From Frigoribacterium sp. ACAM 257 (GTDB lineage: Bacteria > Actinomycetota > Actinomycetes > Actinomycetales > Microbacteriaceae), in the NCBI RefSeq assembly GCF_007954365.1, contig NZ_VOLO01000002.1, forward strand, positions 1 through 64,000: a DNA stretch of 64,000 nt. The letters are read 5' to 3'. The position numbers were made by a program, and so were the translations under genes. This document shows, in pieces, positions 56,833 through 64,000 of this stretch. Within the stretch, counting starts at the first letter, position 1. Every line of letters begins with the position of its first letter. The notes under the pieces are model-generated. The model was given only the letters and a program-made list of their open reading frames with translations, was not told where the DNA came from and made no database searches.

Positions 56833-58060
56833 CGGCAAGCCTCTCGACGATGGCGCGGGCGTCGCCGAGCGAGTCCGCGTTGATCGTGTCCTCGACGGTC
56901 TGCTGCGTGTAGTTCGGCAGGTCGTCCACCTGGACGCCGGTGACCTCGTGCACCTCGCTCAGGGTGATCGGCCCGAGCGTCTGCTGCACTCCCTTGTAGA
57001 TCACGACCGTGCCGTCGCGCTCGCCGACGTAGTAGTGGTCCTGGGTCCACTGGTAGGCGAGGAACAGGCCGGCGGCGAGGGCGCCGACGGCGACGACCAG
57101 CGCCACCAGCCAGGTGACCCGCCGGCGGCGACGCCGACGCCTGTCTTCTGCGATGAGCTCGGCGAGGTACTCGTCGGACTCGGGCTCGAAGTGGCTGTCC
57201 TCCGGGGTCGAGGCGACCTTGAGGGGGTGCAGCAGGATCGTGGGCAGACGGAGCGACTTGCGCCCCGTCTCGCCCTCGAAGGTGAGCGGCGCCGAGGCCG
57301 AGCCGACCGTGACCGGGGGCTCGACGGCGGAGTCGCCCGTGTCGTCGACGTCGACGACCACGACGGTCACGTTGTCGGGGGCTCCGTGGTCGAGGGTCTC
57401 CTTGACGAGGCGGCGCGTGGTCTGGTCCGCGTCGAGGCCTGCGGCGAGTGCCTTCTTGATCCGGTCCTCGGCGAGGTAGCTGCTGAGCCCGTCGGAGCAG
57501 ATCAGCCAGCGGTCGCCCGGCTGGGTGCCGATGATGGCCGTGTCGATCTCGGGGGCGGCGTCGACGTCGCCCAGGACGCGCATCAGGACGCTCCTGCGGG
57601 GGTGGACCGCCGCCTCCTCGGCCGTGATCCGGCCGCTGTCGACGAGGCGCTGGACGAAGGTGTGGTCGGCGGTGATCTGGCTCAGCTCCCCGTCGCGCCA
57701 CAGGTAGATGCGCGAGTCGCCGATGTGGGCGATCGTCATGCTGTCGCCGACCCGGAGCAGCGCGCTCACGGTCGTTCCCATGCCCGTGAGCTCCTGGTGC
57801 TCGAACACCGTCTCGGCGAGCAGCTGGTTCGCCGCGATCAGCGACGACTGGAGCGCGAACTCGGCGTCGCCCGGCGACGTGTACTGCTTGTCGGTCTCGC
57901 GGATGCGGCGGATGGCGATCGCCGAGGCGACGTCGCCGCCGGCGTGGCCGCCCATGCCGTCGGCGACCACGAACAGCTGCTGACCGGCGTAGCCGCTGTC
58001 CTGGTTGTTGGACCGGATCTTGCCCACGTTGGACAGGGCGGCACTCTTGGGCGTCGTCAT
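56816..58060 (-). CDS. pstP: PP2C-family serine/threonine phosphatase PstP
   Basis: A 414-residue PP2C phosphatase, counterpart of PknA and PknB. Metal-binding motifs VGKIRSNNQD, VVADGMGGHAGGDVAS, HIGDSRIYL, CSDGLSSYL and GAPDNVTVVVV are present in the first 240 residues. One helix (VTWLVALVVAVGALAAGLFLAYQW) leads to a short outer domain of about 90 residues. ATG 58060 is the first gene of a tight overlapping run. Confidence 0.95.
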   Translation of the reverse strand: MTTPKSAALSNVGKIRSNNQDSGYAGQQLFVVADGMGGHAGGDVASAIAIRRIRETDKQYTSPGDAEFALQSSLIAANQLLAETVFEHQELTGMGTTVSALLRVGDSMTIAHIGDSRIYLWRDGELSQITADHTFVQRLVDSGRITAEEAAVHPRRSVLMRVLGDVDAAPEIDTAIIGTQPGDRWLICSDGLSSYLAEDRIKKALAAGLDADQTTRRLVKETLDHGAPDNVTVVVVDVDDTGDSAVEPPVTVGSASAPLTFEGETGRKSLRLPTILLHPLKVASTPEDSHFEPESDEYLAELIAEDRRRRRRRRVTWLVALVVAVGALAAGLFLAYQWTQDHYYVGERDGTVVIYKGVQQTLGPITLSEVHEVTGVQVDDLPNYTQQTVEDTINADSLGDARAIVERLADAVAR

Positions 58061-58067
58061 GGGGCGG

Positions 58068-58607
58068 TTACCGTCGCAGCTCGAAGCTCGTCTGCCCGAT
58101 CGTCACCGTGGCGCCCGTGGGCACCGGAGTGGGGACGGTGACCCGCTCGTCCGCGAGGAACGTCCCGTTCGTGGAGTCCAGGTCCTGCACGACCCAGCGT
58201 CCGTTCCAGAGCATGAGGCGGGCGTGGTGCGTCGAGGTGTAGTCGTCGCGGATGACCAGGTTGCTCTCCTGTGAGCGCCCGATGGTGAGGGGCCCGTCGC
58301 CGAGCGGCATCTCGAGGCCGGCCTTCGCGCCCTTCGTGATGACGAGGCGCGTCGCGGCGCCGTCGCCGGCGCCCGAGGGGGCGGCGGGCGGGCGCTGCTG
58401 CGCAGGGACGGGCGTCGCCACGGGCCGGGGCGCAGGAGGCGCGGCAGCCGCCGACGAGGCTCGTCCCGGCTGCTGGTCGGTCGGCATCTTGCGCGCCCGC
58501 TGCCCGAAGAGATCGGAGCGCAGGGCGAAGACGACGGCGAAGACGAAGAGCCACAGCACGGCCAGGAAGGCGAAGCGCAGGGCGAAGAGCGTCAGCTCAC
58601 TGGTCAC
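58068..58607 (-). CDS. fhaB: FHA domain protein FhaB
   Basis: A 179-residue protein. An N-terminal helix (TLFALRFAFLAVLWLFVFAVVFAL), a Pro/Ala-rich linker, and a C-terminal FHA domain (PLTIGRSQESNLVIRDDYTSTHHARLMLWNGRWVVQDLDSTNGTFL), which binds phosphothreonine. It is a partner of the PknB pathway. GTG 58607 overlaps the fhaA stop by four bases. Confidence 0.94.
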   Translation of the reverse strand: MTSELTLFALRFAFLAVLWLFVFAVVFALRSDLFGQRARKMPTDQQPGRASSAAAAPPAPRPVATPVPAQQRPPAAPSGAGDGAATRLVITKGAKAGLEMPLGDGPLTIGRSQESNLVIRDDYTSTHHARLMLWNGRWVVQDLDSTNGTFLADERVTVPTPVPTGATVTIGQTSFELRR

Positions 58608-59317
58608 CAGGATCCCCCTCGGACGTCGGGCCCGGCGAAGGGGTCGGGCGTCGCAGACTGGGGGAGCACCCGGAACACGATACGCGTACGGCCGATCTCG
58701 ATGACCGAGTCCGGCTGCAGCGCCGCCTTCGAGAGGGGCGCGCCGTTCAGCTTCGAGCCGTTCGTCGAGCCCAGGTCGCGGGCCTGTGCGCGCTGGCCGT
58801 CCCACAAGATCTCGACGTGCCTGCGGCTGGTGCCCGTGTCCTGCACGGTGATGTCGGCGTCGCTGCCGCGGCCGATCACGGTGCGCTGACCGGTGATCGC
58901 GTGGCGCGTGCCGTCGACGTCGACGAAGGGGCGCCACTTCACGTCGCCCTGCACGTTCCGCGAGTCGACGGCCAGGATGCCGAGGCTCAGCGCCTCGTCC
59001 GCTCGGAGCTGGACGCGGAGGGGACCCGCGAACTGGTACCCCTGAGCCGTCGCGTGCCGTTGCGTGAGCTGGGTCAGCTCGTCGATCAGCGCCCGCCCCA
59101 CGGAGGCCATCGCCTCGTGGTCGGTCGGGGACAGCCGGACCAGGAGCTCGTTCGGCACGAGGATGCGGTCACGGGAGACCACCGCGGCCTTCGTGTCGAG
59201 CTCGCGGCGCAGCGCGCTCGTGATCTCGAGGGGCTGCACGCTCGATCGGAACGTCTTGGCGAACGCGCCGTTCACGGCGCGCTCCAGCCCGCGTTCGAAG
59301 TTGTCGAGCAGTCCCAT
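58604..59317 (-). CDS. fhaA: FHA domain protein FhaA
   Basis: A 237-residue protein: a DUF3662 N-terminal domain (GLLDNFERGLERAVNGAFAKTFRSSVQPLEI, through about 120) and a C-terminal FHA domain (RTVIGRGSDADITVQDTGTSRRHVEILWDGQRAQARDLGSTNGSKLNG). It is much shorter than mycobacterial FhaA, lacking the long linker. ATG 59317 leads the whole fhaA-to-pknB run, whose promoter must lie in the 120 bases before tRNA-Leu. Confidence 0.94.
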   Translation of the reverse strand: MGLLDNFERGLERAVNGAFAKTFRSSVQPLEITSALRRELDTKAAVVSRDRILVPNELLVRLSPTDHEAMASVGRALIDELTQLTQRHATAQGYQFAGPLRVQLRADEALSLGILAVDSRNVQGDVKWRPFVDVDGTRHAITGQRTVIGRGSDADITVQDTGTSRRHVEILWDGQRAQARDLGSTNGSKLNGAPLSKAALQPDSVIEIGRTRIVFRVLPQSATPDPFAGPDVRGGSW

Positions 59318-59381
59318 GGGTCTCCAGGTTCGGGGGTCGCTGGTCGCCCGATCTTAGCCGGACGGCGTGCAGGGCCCCCGC

Positions 59382-59414
59382 AGGTGCTCTGACGAGGTGC
59401 TCTGACGAGGTGCT
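59382..59414. repeat. 13-bp tandem repeat upstream of tRNA-Leu
   Basis: AGGTGCTCTGACG at 59382-59394 and 59395-59407, with a 7-base start of a third copy (59408-59414). It sits between the fhaA start and the tRNA-Leu -10. Confidence 0.85.
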
Positions 59415-59421
59415 GGGACAT

Positions 59422-59427
59422 GATAAT
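59422..59427 (+). promoter_or_regulatory. -10 element of tRNA-Leu
   Basis: GATAAT at 59422-59427, one base from the TATAAT consensus, lies 12 bases before the mature tRNA. Confidence 0.55.
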
Positions 59428-59439
59428 GTTCTCGAGTTC

Positions 59440-59523
59440 GCGCGAGTGGCGGAATTGGCAGACGCGCTGGCTTCAGGTGCCAGTGCTCGAAAGGGCGTGG
59501 GGGTTCAAGTCCCCCCTCGCGCA
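59440..59523 (+). tRNA. tRNA-Leu (CAG anticodon)
   Basis: An 84-base class II tRNA. GCGCGAG pairs with CTCGCGC; anticodon arm CTGGC-TTCAGGT-GCCAG gives CAG; a long variable arm (TGCTCGAAAGGGCG) follows; T-arm GTTCAAG. No CCA encoded. Confidence 0.95.
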
Positions 59524-59530
59524 CGAACGA

Positions 59531-59560
59531 AAATGGCTCACCCCTACGGGTGAGCCATTT
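59531..59560 (+). terminator. Terminator of tRNA-Leu
   Basis: AAATGGCTCACCC (59531-59543) pairs exactly with GGGTGAGCCATTT (59548-59560) over CTAC; CCTTTGT follows. It lies seven bases after the tRNA. Confidence 0.85.
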
Positions 59561-59565
59561 CCTTT

Positions 59566-59605
59566 GTGTTCGTCTGGCTGCGCCGCCGCCCCTGCGGCGC
59601 AGCGT
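59566..59605. repeat. Hairpin repeat, copy B (after tRNA-Leu)
   Basis: Matches copy A at 45374-45413 with two differences. GCTGCGCCGC and GCGGCGCAGC form the stem, loop CGCCCCT. It starts 42 bases past the tRNA-Leu 3' end, just after the terminator. Confidence 0.85.
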
Positions 59606-59607
59606 CG

Positions 59608-59634
59608 AAAGGCCCTCCTCTGGAGGGCCTTTTT
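59608..59634 (+). terminator. Second terminator after tRNA-Leu
   Basis: AAAGGCCCTCC (59608-59618) pairs with GGAGGGCCTTT (59622-59632), with T residues running on to 59634. A classical intrinsic terminator, 85 bases past the tRNA. Confidence 0.85.
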
Positions 59635-59651
59635 CATTCGCGGCGTCTTCT

Positions 59652-59678
59652 GTCGCGCCGCCGCCCCTGCGGCGCGAC
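59652..59678. repeat. Hairpin repeat, copy C (variant)
   Basis: GTCGCGCCGC (59652-59661), loop CGCCCCT, GCGGCGCGAC (59669-59678). Compared with copies A and B, the outer two base pairs change on both arms while the core and loop stay, so pairing is kept. On the minus strand it lies 36 bases after the SRAP stop and may act as its terminator. Confidence 0.8.
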
Positions 59679-59713
59679 GTCGCGAAGATGGCTCGCCCCT
59701 GCGGTGCCGCGGG

Positions 59714-60397
59714 TCAGACGACCGGGGCGATCAGGTGGGGGCCGGTGTTCCGCACCGAGCCGACGTCGCGCGTGACCTCGTGGTGCACGAGGTCGTGGGC
59801 CACCTCGAAGGAGGTGCGGTCGAGCAGCGCGAGCAGCTCGCCCGTGTCGAGGTGGTCGCCCAGCCAGTCGTCGTAGGCGTCAGGCGTGAGGCAGGACGGC
59901 ATCCGGTCGTGGACCTCGCCGGGCGCGACGTGCGCGTCGCGGGTGATGATCGACATCGAGAGCACCCAGCGGGCCGGGTCGTCCTCCTCCTTCGCAGGGT
60001 CTGGCCACGCGCTCATCACGCCCGCCATCGCGAGGCCGGCGTCCGGCTGGTGCACGAAGTGCGGCTGCTTGCCGGTCTCGGTGACGACCCACTCGTAGTA
60101 GCCCAGCGCCGGGACGACGCAGCGTGCCTGCGCGAACGGCCGGCGGAACATGCCGCTCGTCGCCACCGTCTCGACGCGCGCGTTGATCGGCTGCGGCCTC
60201 TTCTTCAGGTCGGGGTACCACGACGGGGTCAGCCCCCAGCGTGCCTGCGCGAGCTCTCGCTCGCCGTGGCGAGTCCGCACCACGGGGACGGTCGTCGTCG
60301 GGGCGACGTTGAAGTCGTCCGGCAGGGGACCGAGGCCGGCGAGCAGGTCGGGCATCAGGTCGGACGTCGCCTTCGCGATGACGTAGCGGCCGCACAT
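59714..60397 (-). CDS. SOS-response-associated peptidase (SRAP/HMCES-like)
   Basis: A 227-residue SRAP protein. MCGRYVI at the start gives the catalytic Cys2, NVAPTTTVPVV the Asn, NARVET and GYYEWV the Glu, and VHDRMPSCL the His. SRAP proteins bond covalently to abasic sites in single-stranded DNA and protect forks. ATG 60397 is fixed by the need for Cys at position 2. It stands alone. Confidence 0.94.
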   Translation of the reverse strand: MCGRYVIAKATSDLMPDLLAGLGPLPDDFNVAPTTTVPVVRTRHGERELAQARWGLTPSWYPDLKKRPQPINARVETVATSGMFRRPFAQARCVVPALGYYEWVVTETGKQPHFVHQPDAGLAMAGVMSAWPDPAKEEDDPARWVLSMSIITRDAHVAPGEVHDRMPSCLTPDAYDDWLGDHLDTGELLALLDRTSFEVAHDLVHHEVTRDVGSVRNTGPHLIAPVV

Positions 60398-60561
60398 GGG
60401 CCCAGTCTGCTCCCGTCGGGGCGGGGGCGGAAGGGGCTCGGACCGAGGTCGAACACTCGGGTCGCCCGGGTCGCCAGACGGTTCCCCTCGGGGCCTCGTC
60501 CATGGTTCACTGTGGCCACGCGCGGCGGCGCCGCCGCTCGGGAGCAGGAGAGGTGGTCGCC

Positions 60562-61098
60562 GTGGCTCGCTCAGGAGAGGTCGCCGACGCGGCGGAGGAG
60601 CTGCGCGGCTGGGTGGTCGTGGGCGTCGTCCCCGGCACCGCCGAGACCGTCGTCGCCAGGGCGGCGGAGTTCGCGCGCCGGTTCGGCACCGGGCTCGCCT
60701 GCGTGGCCGTCGAGCCCGACCGGATGGCCTTCGCCGAGAGCATCGACGGCACCGTTCTCTCGTACCCGATAGCCCCGGAGGACTGGGCAGACGAGATCGC
60801 GTTCGAGCCCGAGCTGCGCGAGCGCCTGCTCACGGTGCTCGTGGACCACGCCGGGCCGGTCGCCTTCGTGGCCCTCACCGGCGACCCGGCGACCGGCCTC
60901 TCGTCGTTCGCCGGCACCGTCGACGCGCCGATGATCGTGGTGGGCAGCCGGGAGCCGGGGCTCCGCGGGAGCCTCCGCGAGTTCTTCGCCGGCTCCGTGG
61001 CGCTGCACCTCAGCCACCGCCAGGCGCGCCCTGTGGTCGTGGTGCCGCTCGCACCCGTGTCGCGCGCACAGGCGCTGCCGTGGGAGGACGAGCTGTAG
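60562..61098 (+). CDS. Universal stress protein family protein
   Basis: A 178-residue UspA-like protein. WVVVGVVPGTAETVVARAAEFARRFGTGLACVAVEP opens the fold and ends with DAPMIVVGSREPGLRGSLREFFAGSVALHLSHRQARPVVVVP, which holds the family glycine-rich ATP-type loop in a changed form. GTG 60562 is chosen with GGAGAG nine bases upstream; a longer frame begins 60502. Role unknown. Confidence 0.82.
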   Translation: MARSGEVADAAEELRGWVVVGVVPGTAETVVARAAEFARRFGTGLACVAVEPDRMAFAESIDGTVLSYPIAPEDWADEIAFEPELRERLLTVLVDHAGPVAFVALTGDPATGLSSFAGTVDAPMIVVGSREPGLRGSLREFFAGSVALHLSHRQARPVVVVPLAPVSRAQALPWEDEL

Positions 61099-61134
61099 GG
61101 CGCCTCCTCGTCTCGTCGTCGGGTCGCCGGACGC

Positions 61135-62049
61135 TCAGTCGTGGGTGGCGCGCTCGTGCTCGGCGTGGTCGGCCGGCTCGAGCTGGAACGTGGCGTGCTC
61201 GACCTCGAAGTGCGAGGCGAGGCACTTGTCGAGGGCGTCGAGGGTCTCGTCGACGCGCATGTCGCAGAAGACGTCGCGCTCGACGACGACGTGCGCCGAG
61301 AACACGGTCGCCCCGCTGGTGATCTGCCAGGCGTGCACGTCGTGGGCGGACACCACCCCGGCCGTCTCGGTGATGTGCGCGCGCACGGCCGCGAGGTCGA
61401 TGTCGCCCGGCGCCGAGCCGAACAGCACGCGCACGGCCTCGCGCAGCAGCGACCACGCCCGGGGGACGATCATGGCCGCGATGATCAGCGAGCCGACCGA
61501 GTCGGCCTGGTCGAAGCCCGTGGTCAGCACGACGATCGACGCGACGACGACCGCGGCGGACCCGAGCAGGTCGCCGAGCACCTCGAGGTAGGCACCGCGC
61601 ATGTTGATCGAGTGGGAGGCGCCGCCGCGCAGCACGAGCAGCGCCACGACGTTGGTCGCCCCGCCGACGAGGCCGACGACGAGCATCGGCACGCCGAGCA
61701 CCTCGAGGTGGCTCGGGTCGAGCAGCCGGGACACGGCGGCGACGGCCACCGAGAGCGAGACGGCGACGAGCACCAGCCCGTTGATCAGCGCCGCGAAGAC
61801 CTCGGCCCGCCGGTAGCCGTACGTCTGACGGCCGCTCGCGGGGCGCGCGGCGACGATGGTCGCCAGCAGGGCGATGACGAGGCCGGCGAGGTCGGAGGCC
61901 ATGTGCCCGGAGTCGGCCAGGAGGGCGAGGGAGCCGGAGAGGGCCGCCCCGACGAGCTGCGCGACGAGGCCGAGGGCGACGACGCCGATCGCGAGGCGCA
62001 GACGGCGACCGTCGGCGGCCATGTGGCCGTGCGCGTGGTCGTGGCCCAT
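61135..62049 (-). CDS. Cation diffusion facilitator (CzcD/ZntB-type exporter)
   Basis: A 304-residue transporter with six helices. N-terminal His-rich HDHAHGHMAADG; ADSGHMASDLAGLVIALLA and later YLEVLGDLLGSAAVVVAS hold the paired HxxxD and xxxxD metal sites (here HMASD and LEVLGD). The soluble C-terminal domain has HDVHAWQITSG and other metal-binding residues. It exports Zn, Co or Cd using the proton gradient; the metal is not fixed by sequence. Confidence 0.92.
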   Translation of the reverse strand: MGHDHAHGHMAADGRRLRLAIGVVALGLVAQLVGAALSGSLALLADSGHMASDLAGLVIALLATIVAARPASGRQTYGYRRAEVFAALINGLVLVAVSLSVAVAAVSRLLDPSHLEVLGVPMLVVGLVGGATNVVALLVLRGGASHSINMRGAYLEVLGDLLGSAAVVVASIVVLTTGFDQADSVGSLIIAAMIVPRAWSLLREAVRVLFGSAPGDIDLAAVRAHITETAGVVSAHDVHAWQITSGATVFSAHVVVERDVFCDMRVDETLDALDKCLASHFEVEHATFQLEPADHAEHERATHD

Positions 62050-62223
62050 GCGTCGCTCCTCACGTCACCCGGTCGGCCCGCCGGGTGCTGGCCGTCGTCG
62101 ACCCTACCGGCGGCGACCGACGCCCGACAGGTGCGCGGGCCAGTCGATGACGAGGATCGTTCCCGACTGGGCGCGGCCGCTCCGGAGGGGAACAGAGGAG
62201 GCGCCCCGGTCGTTGGCAGCGTC

Positions 62224-63111
62224 ATGACCGACACCGTCTCCGCCTCCGTCCGCCGCACCTCCTCGTCGGGGCCGCTCGTCGGCGTGACCGGCGCGACCGG
62301 GGCCGTCGGCGGCCGCGTCGCCGCCGCGCTCGCCGAGGCAGGCGTCCGGCAGCGCCTGCTCGTCCGCGACGCCGCCAGGGCGCCGCAGCTCGCGGGCGCC
62401 GAGGTGGCGGAGGCGACGTACGGGGACCACGGGGCCTCCGTGGCGGCGCTGCGCGGCGTCGACGTGCTCTTCATGGTGTCGGCTGCGGAGGCACCCGACC
62501 GCAGGGCCCAGCACCTCGACTTCGTGGCGGCCGCCGCGGAGGCGGGCGTGGGACACGTCGTCTACACGTCGTTCCAGGGCGCGGCTCCCGACGCCGTCTT
62601 CACCCTCGCCCGCGACCACTGGGCCACCGAGGAGGCGCTGCGCGCGTCGGGCATGCAGGTCACCCTGCTCCGTGACTCCTTCTACCTCGACGTGCTGCCC
62701 GAGTTCGCGGACGAGCAGGGCGTGCTGCGCGGGCCCGCCGGGTCGGGGCGCGTGGCCGCGGTCGCGCGCGCGGACGTGGCGGACGTGGTGACGGCCGTCC
62801 TGACGGACCCGTCGGCGCACGCCGGAGCGACCTACGAGCTGACCGGCTCGGAGGCGGTCTCGCTCGACGACGCGGCCACGCGCCTGGCCGCCGTGCTCGG
62901 CCGTCCGTTCTCGTTCGTCGACGAGACCCTCGACGAGGCGTACGCGTCACGGCAGCGCTGGCAGCCCGAGCCGTGGCAGGCCGACGCGTGGGTCAGCACC
63001 TACACGTCGATCGCGTCGGGCGAGGTGTCCGGCGTCACGACCGCCGTGCGCGACCTCACCGGCCACGACCCGCTGACCATCGAGACCCTGTTCGGGCCTC
63101 GCGGCGCCTGA
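62224..63111 (+). CDS. NAD(P)-binding NmrA-like/SDR protein
   Basis: A 295-residue protein of the atypical short-chain dehydrogenase fold. VGVTGATGAVGGRVAAALAEAG is the GxxGxxG nucleotide loop; VLFMVSAAEAPDRRAQHLDFVAAAAEAGVGHVVYTSFQGAAPDA follows the NmrA/azoreductase-like pattern. It lacks the YxxxK catalytic pair, so it may be a redox sensor or quinone reductase (QorB-like). ATG 62224. Divergent from the cation exporter. Confidence 0.82.
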   Translation: MTDTVSASVRRTSSSGPLVGVTGATGAVGGRVAAALAEAGVRQRLLVRDAARAPQLAGAEVAEATYGDHGASVAALRGVDVLFMVSAAEAPDRRAQHLDFVAAAAEAGVGHVVYTSFQGAAPDAVFTLARDHWATEEALRASGMQVTLLRDSFYLDVLPEFADEQGVLRGPAGSGRVAAVARADVADVVTAVLTDPSAHAGATYELTGSEAVSLDDAATRLAAVLGRPFSFVDETLDEAYASRQRWQPEPWQADAWVSTYTSIASGEVSGVTTAVRDLTGHDPLTIETLFGPRGA

Positions 63112-63126
63112 CCTTCTGCCGCCGGC

Positions 63127-64000
63127 TCAGCTCACGCGACGCGCGGACAAGACGCCGCTGACGCCGAGCACGAGCACCGACACGAAGATGCCCACCATGG
63201 GCAGCTCCCACCCGCCGGAGGCGTCGTGCAGCCCGCCGATCGCCAGCGGGCCGAGCGAGGCGATGGCGTAGCCGCCGCCCTGCACGAGGGCGGAGAGCCG
63301 GCGAGCGTCGTCGCCGTTCGAGGCCATCCGGACGATCACGATGAAGATGATCGTGATGCCGCCGCCCTGGGCCGCGCCGCCGAAGATCGACCAGACCAGC
63401 CAGTGCTCGGGCGCGAAGAACAGGCCGAGCGGCATCGCCGTCCAGAGCACACCGATCAGCGCGATCACCGCCGAGGGACGCCAGCGGAGAGCGAGCAGGG
63501 GCACGCCGAGAGCTCCGACGACCGCCATGATCTGGAACACCGACGAGCTCGCGCCGGCGGCCTCGCGGGTCAGGCCGATCTCGTCGCCGAGCAGCGTGGG
63601 CATCCACGCGGTGAGCCCGTAGTAGGCGAAGGCCTGGCCGGCGAAGGCGAGCGTGAGGCCCCAGGTGGTCCAGCGCCGCAGCAGCGGCCGTCGCCGCGCC
63701 TCCGCGTCGGCCTCGTGGGCTGCGGTCTCGACCACGTCGATGCCGCCGGTGATGACGTCGGCCGTGGAGGCGCCTCCTGCGTCGACCGCACCGGCTGCGG
63801 TGCGTGACCCCACGCCGAGCGCGACCCGCGGACCGACGGCGACGGCCCACACGGCCACCGCCAGCACGGCGAGCAGCCCCCAGCCGACCAGCGCGGCAGG
63901 CCAGCCGACGACCGAGGCGATCGGGGCGGTCGCCAGCGACGTGATCATCGACCCGACGTTGAGCGCCGACGTGTAGATGCCCGTGACGAAGCCCGCTCGC
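63127..64000 (-). CDS. MFS transporter, CynX/NimT type (partial)
   Basis: The C-terminal part of a major facilitator protein; the start lies beyond the window. The reading frame continues to the edge (GFVTGIYTSALNVGSMITSLATAPIASVVGW, about residues in helices 4-5), matching the CynX/NimT family used for cyanate and nitroimidazole. Seven to eight helices are visible. The central loop (RTAAGAVDAGGASTADVITGG to RRPLLRR) is long. Convergent with the NmrA-like gene. Confidence 0.82.
   Translation of the reverse strand, partial: RAGFVTGIYTSALNVGSMITSLATAPIASVVGWPAALVGWGLLAVLAVAVWAVAVGPRVALGVGSRTAAGAVDAGGASTADVITGGIDVVETAAHEADAEARRRPLLRRWTTWGLTLAFAGQAFAYYGLTAWMPTLLGDEIGLTREAAGASSSVFQIMAVVGALGVPLLALRWRPSAVIALIGVLWTAMPLGLFFAPEHWLVWSIFGGAAQGGGITIIFIVIVRMASNGDDARRLSALVQGGGYAIASLGPLAIGGLHDASGGWELPMVGIFVSVLVLGVSGVLSARRVS

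Overview
This window is high-GC actinobacterial DNA. The order of its housekeeping genes around the replication origin, the absence of mycobacterial-type extras and the protein sequences point to the family Microbacteriaceae; I cannot name the genus from sequence alone. The chromosomal origin lies inside the window, between dnaA and dnaN (about 35.4-35.9 kb).

Layout, left to right. 0-6 kb: accessory metabolism, with a tail of an unknown gene, an aminoglycoside-phosphotransferase-like kinase, two small proteins, a degraded lipoprotein gene, a membrane-anchored carboxylesterase divergent from a TetR regulator with a repeated operator-like site between them, and a divergent S-adenosylhomocysteine-hydrolase-like gene. 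6.3-12.7 kb: an accessory block with softer codon use and lower GC, holding three predicted nucleases (a large PD-(D/E)XK-type protein, an Mrr-like protein and a GIY-YIG protein) plus membrane and small unknown proteins. It looks like a candidate defence island. 13-17 kb: dnaB, then rplI-rpsR-ssb-rpsF, all on the minus strand. 17-28 kb: an orphan solute-binding protein, cca, then a DUF6049 gene, murJ, trxB, trxA, an aminotransferase and a D-Ala-D-Ala-ligase-like gene. 28-33.7 kb: parB-parA with three parS sites, rsmG, khpB(jag)-yidC-yidD-rnpA-rpmH. 34-45 kb: dnaA, oriC, dnaN, gnd, recF, a DUF721 (DciA-like) gene, gyrB, gyrA, a DUF3566 gene, tRNA-Ile and tRNA-Ala. 45-64 kb: cyclophilin, rhomboid protease, crgA, class E sortase, trpG/pabA, the minus-strand growth and division cluster fhaA-fhaB-pstP-rodA-pbpA-pknA-pknB, tRNA-Leu, a SRAP protein, a universal stress protein, a cation efflux protein, an NmrA-like oxidoreductase and the end of an MFS transporter.

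The origin-proximal genes form functional sets. ParA/ParB/parS segregate the origin, DnaA/DnaN/RecF/Gyr/DciA/DnaB/Ssb replicate DNA, YidC/YidD/KhpB handle membrane insertion and RNA binding, and the PknA/PknB set controls peptidoglycan synthesis by RodA and PbpA. Many gene pairs overlap by 1-8 bases, which suggests translational coupling.

The least explained material is the 6.3-12.7 kb nuclease block and several structured intergenic repeats. These are a hairpin repeat found downstream of both tRNA loci, a 20-bp-periodic set of four repeats after tRNA-Ala, DnaA-box-like clusters outside oriC, and short tandem repeats. All functions come from reading motifs by eye; no database search was run.
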